NCBI RefSeq assembly: GCF_015244705.1
Contig: NZ_JABCQF010000001.1
Location: forward strand, 806,001 to 870,000
Direction of reading: 5' to 3'
Source of the DNA: Gluconobacter potus
Lineage (GTDB): Bacteria; Pseudomonadota; Alphaproteobacteria; Acetobacterales; Acetobacteraceae
Length of the DNA: 64,000 nt
The notes under the pieces are model-generated. The model did no database searches and had not been told where the DNA came from. It worked only from the letters and a program-made list of their open reading frames with translations. Positions within the stretch are counted from its first letter, which is position 1; each line of letters starts with the position of its first letter. A program made the translations under genes and the position numbers. Shown here one piece after another: positions 9,145 through 20,462 of the stretch.

Positions 9145-9648
9145 TCAGGCTTTCTTCTGGCGTTCGCTCAGGACCAGCCAGCCAAAGCAGGCGGCGAGCC
9201 CGGCTGCAAAGAAAATGGCCATTTTCACGCTGATGAGAAACCGCTGTCCCATCCCGATATGCACGGACGTCTCATTGGTATCCCACAGGTCGGGAACGCC
9301 ATGGGCATGGGGATTGTTGCTGTGGATGACGCCATGGGACAGGTAGTGTCGCATCAGTTCATGCGACGAAATCACGCCCTGATGGAAATGATCGAGGATC
9401 AGGACGATGACCAGAAACGACAGTCCGGCGGGACCAGCGATGAAATGGTCGCCTGCAAGGCAGCGCTTCAGCAGTCTGAACTGGATGAAGAGGACGCCGA
9501 TAAAGAAGATCCAGAGCATCGGTGTGGGGAGTGTCAGCCACAGCCCGATCTCGATGGCCGCCAGGGCCGCAACCGCTAGATAGACCATAAGATCGGTCCG
9601 AAGCGGAAAACCGCTGATGGCGAGCCTGAGCATTATGATGTCCTGCAT
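9145..9648 (-). CDS. Hypothetical membrane protein
   Basis: A 167-residue protein with about four hydrophobic segments (roughly 18-40, 42-58, 72-88 and 138-158). A His-rich hydrophilic stretch lies between the third and fourth (DHFHQGVISSHELMRHYLSH and further His residues). I do not recognise the family. The His cluster could bind metal, but no known motif is visible. It stands alone between greA and carB. A second in-frame ATG five codons downstream of the first is an alternative start. Confidence 0.6.
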   Translation of the reverse strand: MQDIIMLRLAISGFPLRTDLMVYLAVAALAAIEIGLWLTLPTPMLWIFFIGVLFIQFRLLKRCLAGDHFIAGPAGLSFLVIVLILDHFHQGVISSHELMRHYLSHGVIHSNNPHAHGVPDLWDTNETSVHIGMGQRFLISVKMAIFFAAGLAACFGWLVLSERQKKA

Positions 9649-9774
9649 GGAGAGGGGAGTTCCGGGACGTCCAGACTATCCGCTCCCTCCTTTGCGCGAC
9701 AAGTCCGATGACCCCTTCCGGAAAGGCTGTGATCCTCTTTGTGGGGCAGCCGGACCGGAAGGGTGTCGATAGGG

Positions 9775-13029
<3,255 letters not shown>

Positions 13030-13032
13030 GGC

Positions 13033-14421
13033 TCAGGCTCCTGCGTTCGTGCTGTTGGCGGCGCGACGGTCCATGACCGCGACGAAACGCTCGAAAAGAT
13101 AGAAACTGTCGGACGGGCCGGGGCTCGCCTCGGGATGGTACTGGACGGAGAAGGCGTCCTTCGTAGTGGAGGCGACGCCTTCGTTGGAGCCGTCGAACAG
13201 GCTCACATGCGTCACCTTCACGTCGGCGGGCAGGGACTTCTCGTCCACGGCGAAACCATGGTTCTGGCTGGTGATTTCCACGCGGCCGGTTTCCACGTCC
13301 TTGACCGGCTGGTTGGCACCGCGATGGCCGCGCTCCAGCTTGTAGGTCTTGCCGCCCAGAGCCTGTGCGAGAAGCTGGTGGCCGAGGCAGATGCCGAAGA
13401 CGGGGACGTTTGCGTCCAGCACCTTGCGGATGGCGGGGACGGCATAGGTGCCGGTCGCGGCCGGATCGCCGGGGCCGTTAGAGAGGAACACGCCTTCGGG
13501 CTTGAGTTCCAGGATCTCTTCGGCGGTGGCCGTGGCGGGCAGGACAGTGACGTCACAGCCGGCGGTCACGAGGCAGCGCAGGATGTTGTCCTTCGCACCG
13601 TAGTCCATGGCGACCACGCGGCGACGGTTTTCGCGCACGGGCTTTGTGGAGTGCCACACGCCTTCGGTCCAGACGCGCTTGGGGCGTGTAACCTCTTTGG
13701 CGAGGTCCATGCCTTCGAGGCCGGGCCACTGGCGGGCACGGTTCAGCAGGCTGTCCGTGTCGATACGGCCGTTTTCCGGGAAGGCGAGGATGGCGGTCTG
13801 CGGGCCGTTGTCGCGCAGGGTGCGGGTGATGGCGCGTGTGTCGATGCCGCTGATGCCGGCACGACCGTGATCGCGGAGCCATGCGGCGAAAGGCTCGTGG
13901 GAGCGCCAGCTTGCCGGGGCGGTGATGTCTTCCTTCACGACGGCGCCGAGGGCGGCCATCTTCGGGGCCTCGTTGTCATCGGTGTTCGTGCCGACATTGC
14001 CGATATGCGGGAAGGTAAAGGTCACGATCTGGCCAGCGAAAGACGGGTCGGTCAGGGTTTCCTGATAGCCGGTCATGCCGGTGGAGAAGCAGAGTTCTCC
14101 GACGGCGCCTTCCGTATGGGCACCGAAGCCACGGCCCCACAGGACCGTCCCATCGGCAAGGACAAGGGCGGCGTTGGCGCCGGGAGGGCAGGGATTGGAC
14201 ACGTCCGTCTCTCTTTCTTGTTCTTGCTGGGTTTCAGTCGTGGTGAGGTCTGCTGTCAGATCCTGCAGGGCGATTCCCGGCACGCGCAGCAGGGCCGGCC
14301 AGTGCTTGGTCGGGACCATGCGGGACTGGCGCCACTTGCGCACGGCTTCCAGTCCGACGCCGGCAAGAGCGGCGATTTCGTCCGCGCCTCCGGCTTTTTC
14401 GATGATTCTGTCGATGTCCAT
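13033..14421 (-). CDS. carA: Carbamoyl-phosphate synthase small subunit with N-terminal HTH-like extension
   Basis: The glutaminase subunit that supplies ammonia to CarB. The class I amidotransferase domain has the nucleophile in GICLGHQ (Cys345) and the His/Glu pair in YHPEASPGP (His429, Glu431). The frame is open to an ATG at 14421, adding about 73 residues before the usual N-terminus (a GTG at 14202 is where an ordinary CarA would start). The extension reads RIIEKAGGADEIAALAGV then VRKWRQSRMVPTKHWPALL, a helix-turn-helix-like pattern similar to small Cro/YdaS-type proteins and, as I recall, to a domain called carph-isopro. Which start is used is not settled. Confidence 0.9.
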   Translation of the reverse strand: MDIDRIIEKAGGADEIAALAGVGLEAVRKWRQSRMVPTKHWPALLRVPGIALQDLTADLTTTETQQEQERETDVSNPCPPGANAALVLADGTVLWGRGFGAHTEGAVGELCFSTGMTGYQETLTDPSFAGQIVTFTFPHIGNVGTNTDDNEAPKMAALGAVVKEDITAPASWRSHEPFAAWLRDHGRAGISGIDTRAITRTLRDNGPQTAILAFPENGRIDTDSLLNRARQWPGLEGMDLAKEVTRPKRVWTEGVWHSTKPVRENRRRVVAMDYGAKDNILRCLVTAGCDVTVLPATATAEEILELKPEGVFLSNGPGDPAATGTYAVPAIRKVLDANVPVFGICLGHQLLAQALGGKTYKLERGHRGANQPVKDVETGRVEITSQNHGFAVDEKSLPADVKVTHVSLFDGSNEGVASTTKDAFSVQYHPEASPGPSDSFYLFERFVAVMDRRAANSTNAGA

Positions 14422-14682
14422 GGTCGCCCCGTTGCTGGCTGCCGGATGTACTTCTGGGGCCTCTGAATAAGGGATCGGAAACGGAATGGGAAGTTTTTTC
14501 CCACTGCTCGTTTTGCGTCTTGGGTAGAGGTGGGAAATTTTTTCCGAATGGCTTGTTTTGCGGCCACAGGGGCTGCCGGATTGTTGCAAACCGGCTTTTG
14601 TGCGATTTTGCCGCCATTCAAGGAATGAGGGACGGCTCGCCTAGGGAGTTTCCTGTGGGCTGTCCGATGAAGGAGAACGGCG

Positions 14683-15138
14683 ATGTCGCTTCGCAAGCAG
14701 ATCATGGACGACCTCAAGACAGCCATGAAGGCCGGTCAGTCCGAGACGGTGGCCCAGATCCGCGGGATCACGGCCAAGATCAAGGATCTGGACGTTGCCG
14801 CCCGTGCCAAGAGCGCGGAGGTGACGGATACGGACATCATTTCCGCCCTGCGCTCCATGATCAAGTCCCGCACGGAATCCGCCACGATGTATCGTGAGGG
14901 TGGCCGTCCGGAGCTGGCGGAAAAGGAAGAGGGGGAGATCGCGACGATCAAGTCCTACCTGCCGCCGGAGCTGGACGAAGCCACGTTGAAGGCCGGGATC
15001 GAAGAGGCCGTGAAAAAGACGGAAGCGGCCGGCATGAAGGATATGGGCAAGGTCATGGCCGCGCTGAAGGAGCGTTTTGGCGCGGATCTGGACCCGGCGA
15101 AGGCCAGTGCTCTGGTGAAGGCGCATCTTTCGGCTTGA
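14683..15138 (+). CDS. GatB/YqeY domain-containing protein
   Basis: A 151-residue helical protein related to the C-terminal tRNA-binding domain of the amidotransferase subunit GatB. Typical motifs are an N-terminal LRKQIMDDLKTAMKAG, then EEGEIATIKSYLP and MGKVMAALKERFGADLD near the end. The role is thought to be linked to tRNA or aminoacylation but is not established. It is divergent from carA; the 261-base spacer shows nothing I can identify apart from a start-proximal AAGGAG-type ribosome site (GAAGGAGAAC). Confidence 0.9.
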   Translation: MSLRKQIMDDLKTAMKAGQSETVAQIRGITAKIKDLDVAARAKSAEVTDTDIISALRSMIKSRTESATMYREGGRPELAEKEEGEIATIKSYLPPELDEATLKAGIEEAVKKTEAAGMKDMGKVMAALKERFGADLDPAKASALVKAHLSA

Positions 15139-15164
15139 TCCGTCGATCAGTCGTATCGTGTGAC

Positions 15165-15195
15165 GAAAAAGCCGCTCCTTCGGGGGCGGCTTTTC
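15165..15195 (+). terminator. Rho-independent terminator after the YqeY gene
   Basis: AAAAGCCGCTCC and GGGGCGGCTTTT form a GC-rich stem closed by a TTCG tetraloop and flanked by A and T runs. It sits 26 bases after the yqeY stop and just before the convergent AraC gene end, so it can serve both strands. Confidence 0.85.
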
Positions 15196-15200
15196 TGTTT

Positions 15201-15998
15201 TCAGGGTGTTCGGCAGAGTCTGGCGTAATCGCTGGGACGGTAGCCTGTGTTTTTGTGGAAGGCCGTGGCGAAGGCGCCGAGGCTTTCATAGCCGACGTCC
15301 AGTGCCACGCTGGCCACGCTCTCGCCGCGTGCCAGTTTTTCCTGAGCGTTCAGGATGCGCAGGCGTTGCCGCCAGGCCGAGAATGGCAGTCCTGTCTCAA
15401 GCGTGAAATGGCGGACGAAAGAGCGCAGCGACATGGCGGCCAGTTTGGCCCAGTCTTTCTGGTCGCGGGAATCTGCGGGATTGTCGCTCAGGGTGTTAGC
15501 GACGCGGCAGAGTTGTTCGCTTTTCGGGAAAGGCAGGGACACGGAGGCGCGCGGGGCGGTCAGGAATTCGTGCCAGAAGCATTCCGCGAGGCGGCTGATC
15601 TGGGCGTCCCATCGTGTTTCGTCGGCGTCGTGGGACAGGCGATCCGCCAGAGCGGTGAGGAGGCGTGTGCCGCCTGCGAGAAAGGGTTCGTCCGGTAGGC
15701 CGGAGCATTTTGCTGCGCTGACATACAGGCTCCAGCCCGCGACGGCGCCGTGGGAGCGGGCTTCGTGCGGAATGTGGGGCGGGAGCCAGAGGCACTGGCC
15801 GGGGCCGATCAGCCAGTAGGCGTACTCGGTGCGGATGGCCATGACGCCGCTTTCAATGCCGAAGATCTGGCCGCGTGCATGGGCGTGGCGTTCGGCGATC
15901 CGGCGTGTGTCCTGCTTCATGTGGCCGCCGAGGAGCCATGGCGTTCCGGTGCTCGAATGGTCTACGGCGGCGGGAGTCATAAAGAAATTGGCGCACAT
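15201..15998 (-). CDS. AraC family transcriptional regulator
   Basis: A 265-residue regulator with an N-terminal cupin-like sensor (about 20-110, including HAHARGQIFGI and WLPPHIPHEARSH) and a C-terminal double helix-turn-helix (about 160-262, with AAMSLRSFVRHF and VALDVGYESLGAFATAFHKNTG). The C-terminal YRPSDYARL follows the AraC pattern. The start at 15998 gives a family-sized protein; 15980 is also possible, and longer in-frame extensions lack similarity. It is divergent from the NAD-binding reductase at 16110 and may regulate it. The effector is unknown. Confidence 0.88.
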   Translation of the reverse strand: MCANFFMTPAAVDHSSTGTPWLLGGHMKQDTRRIAERHAHARGQIFGIESGVMAIRTEYAYWLIGPGQCLWLPPHIPHEARSHGAVAGWSLYVSAAKCSGLPDEPFLAGGTRLLTALADRLSHDADETRWDAQISRLAECFWHEFLTAPRASVSLPFPKSEQLCRVANTLSDNPADSRDQKDWAKLAAMSLRSFVRHFTLETGLPFSAWRQRLRILNAQEKLARGESVASVALDVGYESLGAFATAFHKNTGYRPSDYARLCRTP

Positions 15999-16109
15999 GA
16001 GTCGAATTATGGCCTGAGAGCGTGAGAACGCCAAAATGACTTTCGCTAAAACTGTTGTCTCCGGGCGGGTTTGAAACCTGAGCGGAGTGTTCAGCGGGAG
16101 ATCAGGATC

Positions 16110-16991
16110 ATGAAAGTCGGCTTTGTGGGCCTTGGGGCCATGGGACATGCGATGGCGGAGCGTCTTCTCAAGGGAAGACATGAGCTTGTCGTGACCAACA
16201 GGACGCGTGCGAAGGCGGATGATCTGGTGGCGCAGGGGGCTGTTTTTGCCGAAACGCCTGCCGATGTGGCGCGGCAGGTGGAGGTCGTGTTCTCCATGCT
16301 GTTCGATGATGCCAGCACGGAAGAGGCTGTTTTCGGAGAGCACGGAATTGCCAAGGCTCTGGCGCCGGGCGGTATTCATGCGTGCAGCAGTACGCTGTCT
16401 CTGGAGCAGGCGCGCCGTCTGCGGGACGGGCATGCGGAGCAGGGGCAGGTCTATGTCAGTGCCAATGTCCTGGGGCGGCCTCCGGCAGCGAAGGCGGGTG
16501 AGCTGTTCGTGGTGACGGCGGGAGCGGAGGAGGCACTGACGCGTCTGCGGCCTTTGCTGGAATGTTTCGGGTCGAAGATTTTCGAAGTGGGGCAGGACCC
16601 GGTTCAGGCCAATCTGGCCAAGCTGTCTCTGAATTTCATGATCTATTCGACGATCGAGCAGATGGCGGAAGTCTTTGCGCTGAATGAAAAGGCCGGGACA
16701 GATCCTCATGCGATTTTCGAGATCATGACGGGCAGTTTCTACAACGCGCCGGTTCACAAGAATTACGGAAAGCTGATGGTCGATCATGAATACGATCATC
16801 CGGGCGCGCCGGTGACGCTGGGGCTCAAGGACATGGAGATGTTCCTCAAGGCCGGGGGTGAGCATGCTGTGCCGCTGCCTTATGCCTCGGTGGTGCGGGA
16901 CCGGTTGCTGAGTGCGATCAGTGCCGGGGATGCCGGGCGGGATTTCGTCGTGCTGCTGGAGCGGGCGCGGCAGGACAGCGGGCTGAAATAG
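16110..16991 (+). CDS. NAD(P)-dependent oxidoreductase, 3-hydroxyisobutyrate dehydrogenase family
   Basis: A 293-residue beta-hydroxyacid dehydrogenase. The Rossmann motif is GLGAMG (7-12), the substrate motif is in ANVLGRPPAAKAGEL (about 119-133), and the catalytic lysine is in NLAKLSLNF (Lys171). Enzymes of this family reduce or oxidise short beta-hydroxyacids or semialdehydes; this sequence alone does not fix the substrate. AGCGGGAGATCAGGATC before the ATG supplies a ribosome site. It is divergent from the AraC gene and abuts the next gene. Confidence 0.88.
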   Translation: MKVGFVGLGAMGHAMAERLLKGRHELVVTNRTRAKADDLVAQGAVFAETPADVARQVEVVFSMLFDDASTEEAVFGEHGIAKALAPGGIHACSSTLSLEQARRLRDGHAEQGQVYVSANVLGRPPAAKAGELFVVTAGAEEALTRLRPLLECFGSKIFEVGQDPVQANLAKLSLNFMIYSTIEQMAEVFALNEKAGTDPHAIFEIMTGSFYNAPVHKNYGKLMVDHEYDHPGAPVTLGLKDMEMFLKAGGEHAVPLPYASVVRDRLLSAISAGDAGRDFVVLLERARQDSGLK

Positions 16992-17414
16992 GTGTCGGGG
17001 ATGTCAGGACATATTGGGGTGGCCGATCATGCGCCGGAAAAGATCATCCGGGACATGTTCGCCATGTTTACGGATTTCGGGTCCGATCTGGATGCGCTGA
17101 CGGCGTTCATGACGCCCGATTATCGCCAGCTTGTGGATGGGCGGGAAATGACGCTGGCGGATTTTCGTGCTCATGCGCTGGCTCTGCGGGAGGGGCTTTC
17201 GTCGCTGGAAATCGAGATCCTGCATCTGGTCTGTGAGGCGGATCGGGCGGCGACGGTTCATCTGGCTTCGGCGACCCGCCCTTCCGGAGTGCGGAGCGTG
17301 ATCCGGGTGGTGGCGTTTTACCAGTTCCGCGACGGGCGGCTCTGTCTTGTGGATGAACTGACGCGTGTCCAGCAGGGTCATCACGGCGATGATGCGTTGG
17401 GAAGTCTGCAATAG
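16992..17414 (+). CDS. NTF2/SnoaL-like domain protein
   Basis: A 140-residue protein with a cone-shaped NTF2-like fold pattern: an N-terminal helix (ADHAPEKIIRDMFAMF), FMTPDYRQLVDGREMTLADF, and a C-terminal sheet VIRVVAFYQFRDGRLCLVDE. Such proteins are ligand-binding or enzymes of varied function. The GTG start immediately follows the upstream TAG stop, and an ATG at 17001 is an alternative. It is probably co-transcribed with the reductase. Confidence 0.75.
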   Translation: MSGMSGHIGVADHAPEKIIRDMFAMFTDFGSDLDALTAFMTPDYRQLVDGREMTLADFRAHALALREGLSSLEIEILHLVCEADRAATVHLASATRPSGVRSVIRVVAFYQFRDGRLCLVDELTRVQQGHHGDDALGSLQ

Positions 17415-17484
17415 ATTGGGACGGGTTTGACAGCACGGCGGTGAGGTCCTCACTCTGAAATCCTGTTTTGTGGATGAGGCCAGA

Positions 17485-18447
17485 ATGTCGGCAGGTGGTT
17501 CAACGAAGGTCGTTTTCATTGCGCTGGGGGTCAATCTTGCGATTGCCTGCGTGAAGGGTGTGGCGGCTCTGCTGACCGGGTCGGCCGCGATGCTGGCGGA
17601 GACGGTTCATTCCTTTGTCGACTGCGGCAACCAGCTTCTGCTGCTGGTAGGCATGAAGCGTGCGGCGGCTCCGGCGACGAAGGAGCATCCGCTGGGGCAT
17701 CACCGGGAGCTTTATTTCTGGACGCTGGTGTTGGCGGGTGCGCTGTTCATTGGCGGTGGCGTTGCGTCCCTGCACGAAGGCTGGGAGAAGGTCTGGCATC
17801 CGGCGGCGATGGAGCCGATCCATGTGCTGGGGCATGTCTTTCCCGGCTGGTGGCTGAATGTCGCCATTCTCGGCATTTCGGGCAGCATGGAAGGCTACGG
17901 GTTTCTGGCGGCCATGAAATCCCTGCCGTCCGGGAAAGGATCCCTGTGGACCATGATCCGCCGCAGTACCGATCCGGGGCTGTTTGTCGTGCTGTTCGAA
18001 GACGGCGCGGCGCTGGTCAGTCTGACGATCGCGCTGGTCTTTACCGTGCTGTCCGTCGTGACGGGCTGGCATGTGCTCGATGGTGTGGCGTCGCTGCTGA
18101 TCGGGGTGGTTCTGGTGATTGTTGCAGTGCTGCTGACGAACGAGACGCGCTCCCTGCTGGTCGGGGAGAGTAGTCCGGAAATCGATGCGTTCGTGCGGGC
18201 CCAGGCGGCGAAGCTTCCGGGTGTGATCGGGGTCAACGAGGTCGTGACCGAGACGCGGGGGCCGGGGAGCATCATCGTCCTGCTGTCGCTGGACTGGGAC
18301 GACACGCTGACGGCCGGGCAGGTGGAGCAGGGGGTTTCGGCGCTGGAGCGGGTGACGCGGGCGCGATATCCGTCGGTGCTGCGGATGTATGTCGAGGCGC
18401 AGGACAAGCGCGACAGTGCCCCGGATATTGCCGTGCAGCACCCCTGA
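17485..18447 (+). CDS. Cation diffusion facilitator family transporter
   Basis: A 320-residue inner-membrane divalent-metal/proton antiporter with about six membrane segments and a C-terminal cytoplasmic domain. The metal-site motif of the second segment is in AETVHSFVDCGNQ (His/Asp) and that of the fifth in LFEDGAALVSL (Glu/Asp). The ATG at 17485 has GAGG five bases upstream; a GTG 15 bases earlier is possible. The metal (Zn, Fe, Mn, Co) cannot be read from sequence. Confidence 0.9.
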   Translation: MSAGGSTKVVFIALGVNLAIACVKGVAALLTGSAAMLAETVHSFVDCGNQLLLLVGMKRAAAPATKEHPLGHHRELYFWTLVLAGALFIGGGVASLHEGWEKVWHPAAMEPIHVLGHVFPGWWLNVAILGISGSMEGYGFLAAMKSLPSGKGSLWTMIRRSTDPGLFVVLFEDGAALVSLTIALVFTVLSVVTGWHVLDGVASLLIGVVLVIVAVLLTNETRSLLVGESSPEIDAFVRAQAAKLPGVIGVNEVVTETRGPGSIIVLLSLDWDDTLTAGQVEQGVSALERVTRARYPSVLRMYVEAQDKRDSAPDIAVQHP

Positions 18448-18454
18448 ACGCAGA

Positions 18455-18478
18455 TCGGGCCCCCTTTCGGGAGCCCGA
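18455..18478. terminator. Hairpin between convergent genes
   Basis: TCGGGC-C-CCC pairs with GGG-A-GCCCGA around a TTTC loop with one mismatch. It lies eight bases after the transporter stop and before the end of the convergent small-protein gene. There is no U-tract, so termination is only suggested. Confidence 0.4.
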
Positions 18479-18508
18479 CACCGTCAGCCGTAACGGACTG
18501 GCAGGATT

Positions 18509-18880
18509 TTACTGCTGCGGCTGCGTGGCCGGAGCCGGAGCGGCAGCGCCCGGCTGGGTCGTGCTGTTCATCTGGCCGGGGGAGGTCGAGTGCTCGACAT
18601 CGTAGGCGGTGGCCTTCTCGATGTAGGTGCCCTTCGCGCCCGGATGTTCCTTGTCGTACAGGGCGGCCTTTGCGCGGGCTTCCTTGCGGTAACGGTGACG
18701 CACATACATGCCGGTCGCGCAGCCGCCCACGGCGCCCAGGACGCCGTGATGGTTGGCGACATGTCCACCGACAGCGCCGGCAGCGCCGTATTTGAGGCAG
18801 CCACCCGGTTCTGCTTCGGCCGTCGTGATCGACGTTGCCAGCAGACCGGCAGCGGCGGCAAGCATCAGGTACTTTTTCAT
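18509..18880 (-). CDS. Small secreted protein with glycine-zipper-like segment
   Basis: A 123-residue protein starting MKKYLMLAAAAGLLATS with a clear signal peptide ending near AEA (about residue 22). The mature part has a Gly/Ala-rich stretch (KYGAAGAVGGHVANHHGVLG) and then a basic region (MYVRHRYRKEARAKA). The tail is rich in Thr, Pro, Ala and Gln. Glycine-zipper-like patterns are seen in small envelope proteins; no function can be assigned. A longer start is open but would bury the signal peptide. Confidence 0.7.
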   Translation of the reverse strand: MKKYLMLAAAAGLLATSITTAEAEPGGCLKYGAAGAVGGHVANHHGVLGAVGGCATGMYVRHRYRKEARAKAALYDKEHPGAKGTYIEKATAYDVEHSTSPGQMNSTTQPGAAAPAPATQPQQ

Positions 18881-18958
18881 GAGTGCTTCCTGTTTTTCCA
18901 AAGCTGTCGGGTCACCCGGCAGCACAGAGACGGCTGCCAGCATGCCCCAACCCGGCGT

Positions 18959-20338
18959 TCAGAACAACCGGGAGGGGCAGCGCACCACGTTTTCGGCCGG
19001 CGCGCTGAAGGTCCAGACGGTGCCGTCCGGATCATGGCAGCAGGAACTGCTGGCACCGGGGATCGAGCGTGGATTGTGTTCGATGACGATCGATCCGAAG
19101 CCGCGCCGTTCGGGTCTGGCGACGGTGGGGCCGCCGGTCTCTTTCCAGCACATCCGGAAGACGGGTTTGTCCTCTTCGTCGTGCAGATCCCAGGTGACGG
19201 TTACGGTTCCGGTGTCGTTCGACAGGGCGCCGTATTTGATGGCGTTGGTTGTCAGTTCGTAGATCGCAAGGCCGATGCGGTCGGCAGTGTCGGGGACGAA
19301 CTGAAGCTCCGGATCGCCTTCGATCCGCAGGCGTGTGGCGGGGAAATCACCGGCCACGGCAGTCTGGGATGTGACGACATCGTGGACCGTGGCGCCCGTC
19401 CATTCGCCGTGGATCAGAAGGTCCTGACTACGGGCGATGGAGGTGATGCGCTCTTCCAGAACTTTGACGAAGGGGGCCGTGGGGTCGGGGACGGTGCGCC
19501 GGATCAGGGCCTGAAAGATGGCGAGCATGTTCTTGGAGCGGTGGTTCAGCTCGTTGAGCAGCAGGGCGATCTGCTGTTCGTGCTCGCGCTGGATCGTCAC
19601 GTCGCGCGAGACGCAGAGAATGGCTTCGACGCTCTGATCGGGGTTCAGGAGCGGAGTCAGCATGTTGTCCCAGTGCCGGACGGGCTCACCGGGGAGCTGG
19701 CTGATCCCCATGAAGCGGACGTTCTGTCCTTCGGCGGCGTCCTTCAGGGCCTTGCCGCCGGGAACATGCGCTTCCGGCGGGAGCAGGCCGAGCCAGCTCA
19801 TGCTGAAGCCCGAGGTGCTGTCCACGCCGAGGGCCTCGCAGCCCGCGGTGTTCATGTGAACCAGCGTGCCGTCTTTCGCGATTTCCTTGATGCAGTCCAC
19901 GCTGACATTGAGCATCCGGTCGCGGATGTCGGCCTTCTGAAGCAGGGCTTCCTCGTGACGTTTCTGCTCATGGATGTCGGTCAGGATGAGGAGGCGGACT
20001 GCACCTTCGCCGCTGGCGGCCGGGCGCTGGACGAGACGCAGGAGAAACCAGCGGGTGTGGCCATCAGGGTTCAGGATGCGGAAGCTTGTGCTTCGGAGCT
20101 GGTCTGAGGGTGTGGTGTCTCGGAGGATGTTGGTGATCTGTGCTTGATCGGCGGGGACAATGACCGGGAGCCACTCTGAAAAAGCGAGCGGTACGCCAAG
20201 GGCTGCCGCCTGCTGCTTCCAGGCCGTGTTGAAGTGCATGGCGCCTGTATCGCTGACAGGCTCCATGCAGATCAGGTCAGGCAGCAGGTCGAAGGCGGGA
20301 CAGGAAATGTCGGGTGGGGCGGTCTGTGTCTGTCCCAT
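18959..20338 (-). CDS. PAS domain-containing HWE-type sensor histidine kinase
   Basis: A 459-residue soluble kinase with no membrane segment. Two PAS-like domains (about 12-125 and 140-252) precede the kinase core. The phospho-acceptor is in LNELNHRSKNML (His266), the N-box is YELTTNAIKYG (about 360-370), and WKE at 398-400 is the W-x-E signature that names the HWE family. The glycine box reads RRGFGS. No response regulator lies nearby, so it is an orphan. Related kinases often act on PhyR-type or light/redox-signalling regulators; the signal here is unknown. Confidence 0.88.
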   Translation of the reverse strand: MGQTQTAPPDISCPAFDLLPDLICMEPVSDTGAMHFNTAWKQQAAALGVPLAFSEWLPVIVPADQAQITNILRDTTPSDQLRSTSFRILNPDGHTRWFLLRLVQRPAASGEGAVRLLILTDIHEQKRHEEALLQKADIRDRMLNVSVDCIKEIAKDGTLVHMNTAGCEALGVDSTSGFSMSWLGLLPPEAHVPGGKALKDAAEGQNVRFMGISQLPGEPVRHWDNMLTPLLNPDQSVEAILCVSRDVTIQREHEQQIALLLNELNHRSKNMLAIFQALIRRTVPDPTAPFVKVLEERITSIARSQDLLIHGEWTGATVHDVVTSQTAVAGDFPATRLRIEGDPELQFVPDTADRIGLAIYELTTNAIKYGALSNDTGTVTVTWDLHDEEDKPVFRMCWKETGGPTVARPERRGFGSIVIEHNPRSIPGASSSCCHDPDGTVWTFSAPAENVVRCPSRLF

Positions 20339-20462
20339 ATCTCTTTCTGACGGTAGCGCGCAGTATTGCGATGGTTTCAGGATCCATGCGCGATACTTTT
20401 GGTCGCGCTTTGAGACGTTTATCCCGAAAATTCATCTTTCCGAAACCTGCTTTTGGCGCGGA

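Noticed and set aside
14422-14589. A longer carA start reaching 14589
   Set aside because: The added residues are basic and low in similarity to anything, and the ATG at 14421 directly precedes the HTH-like helix pattern.
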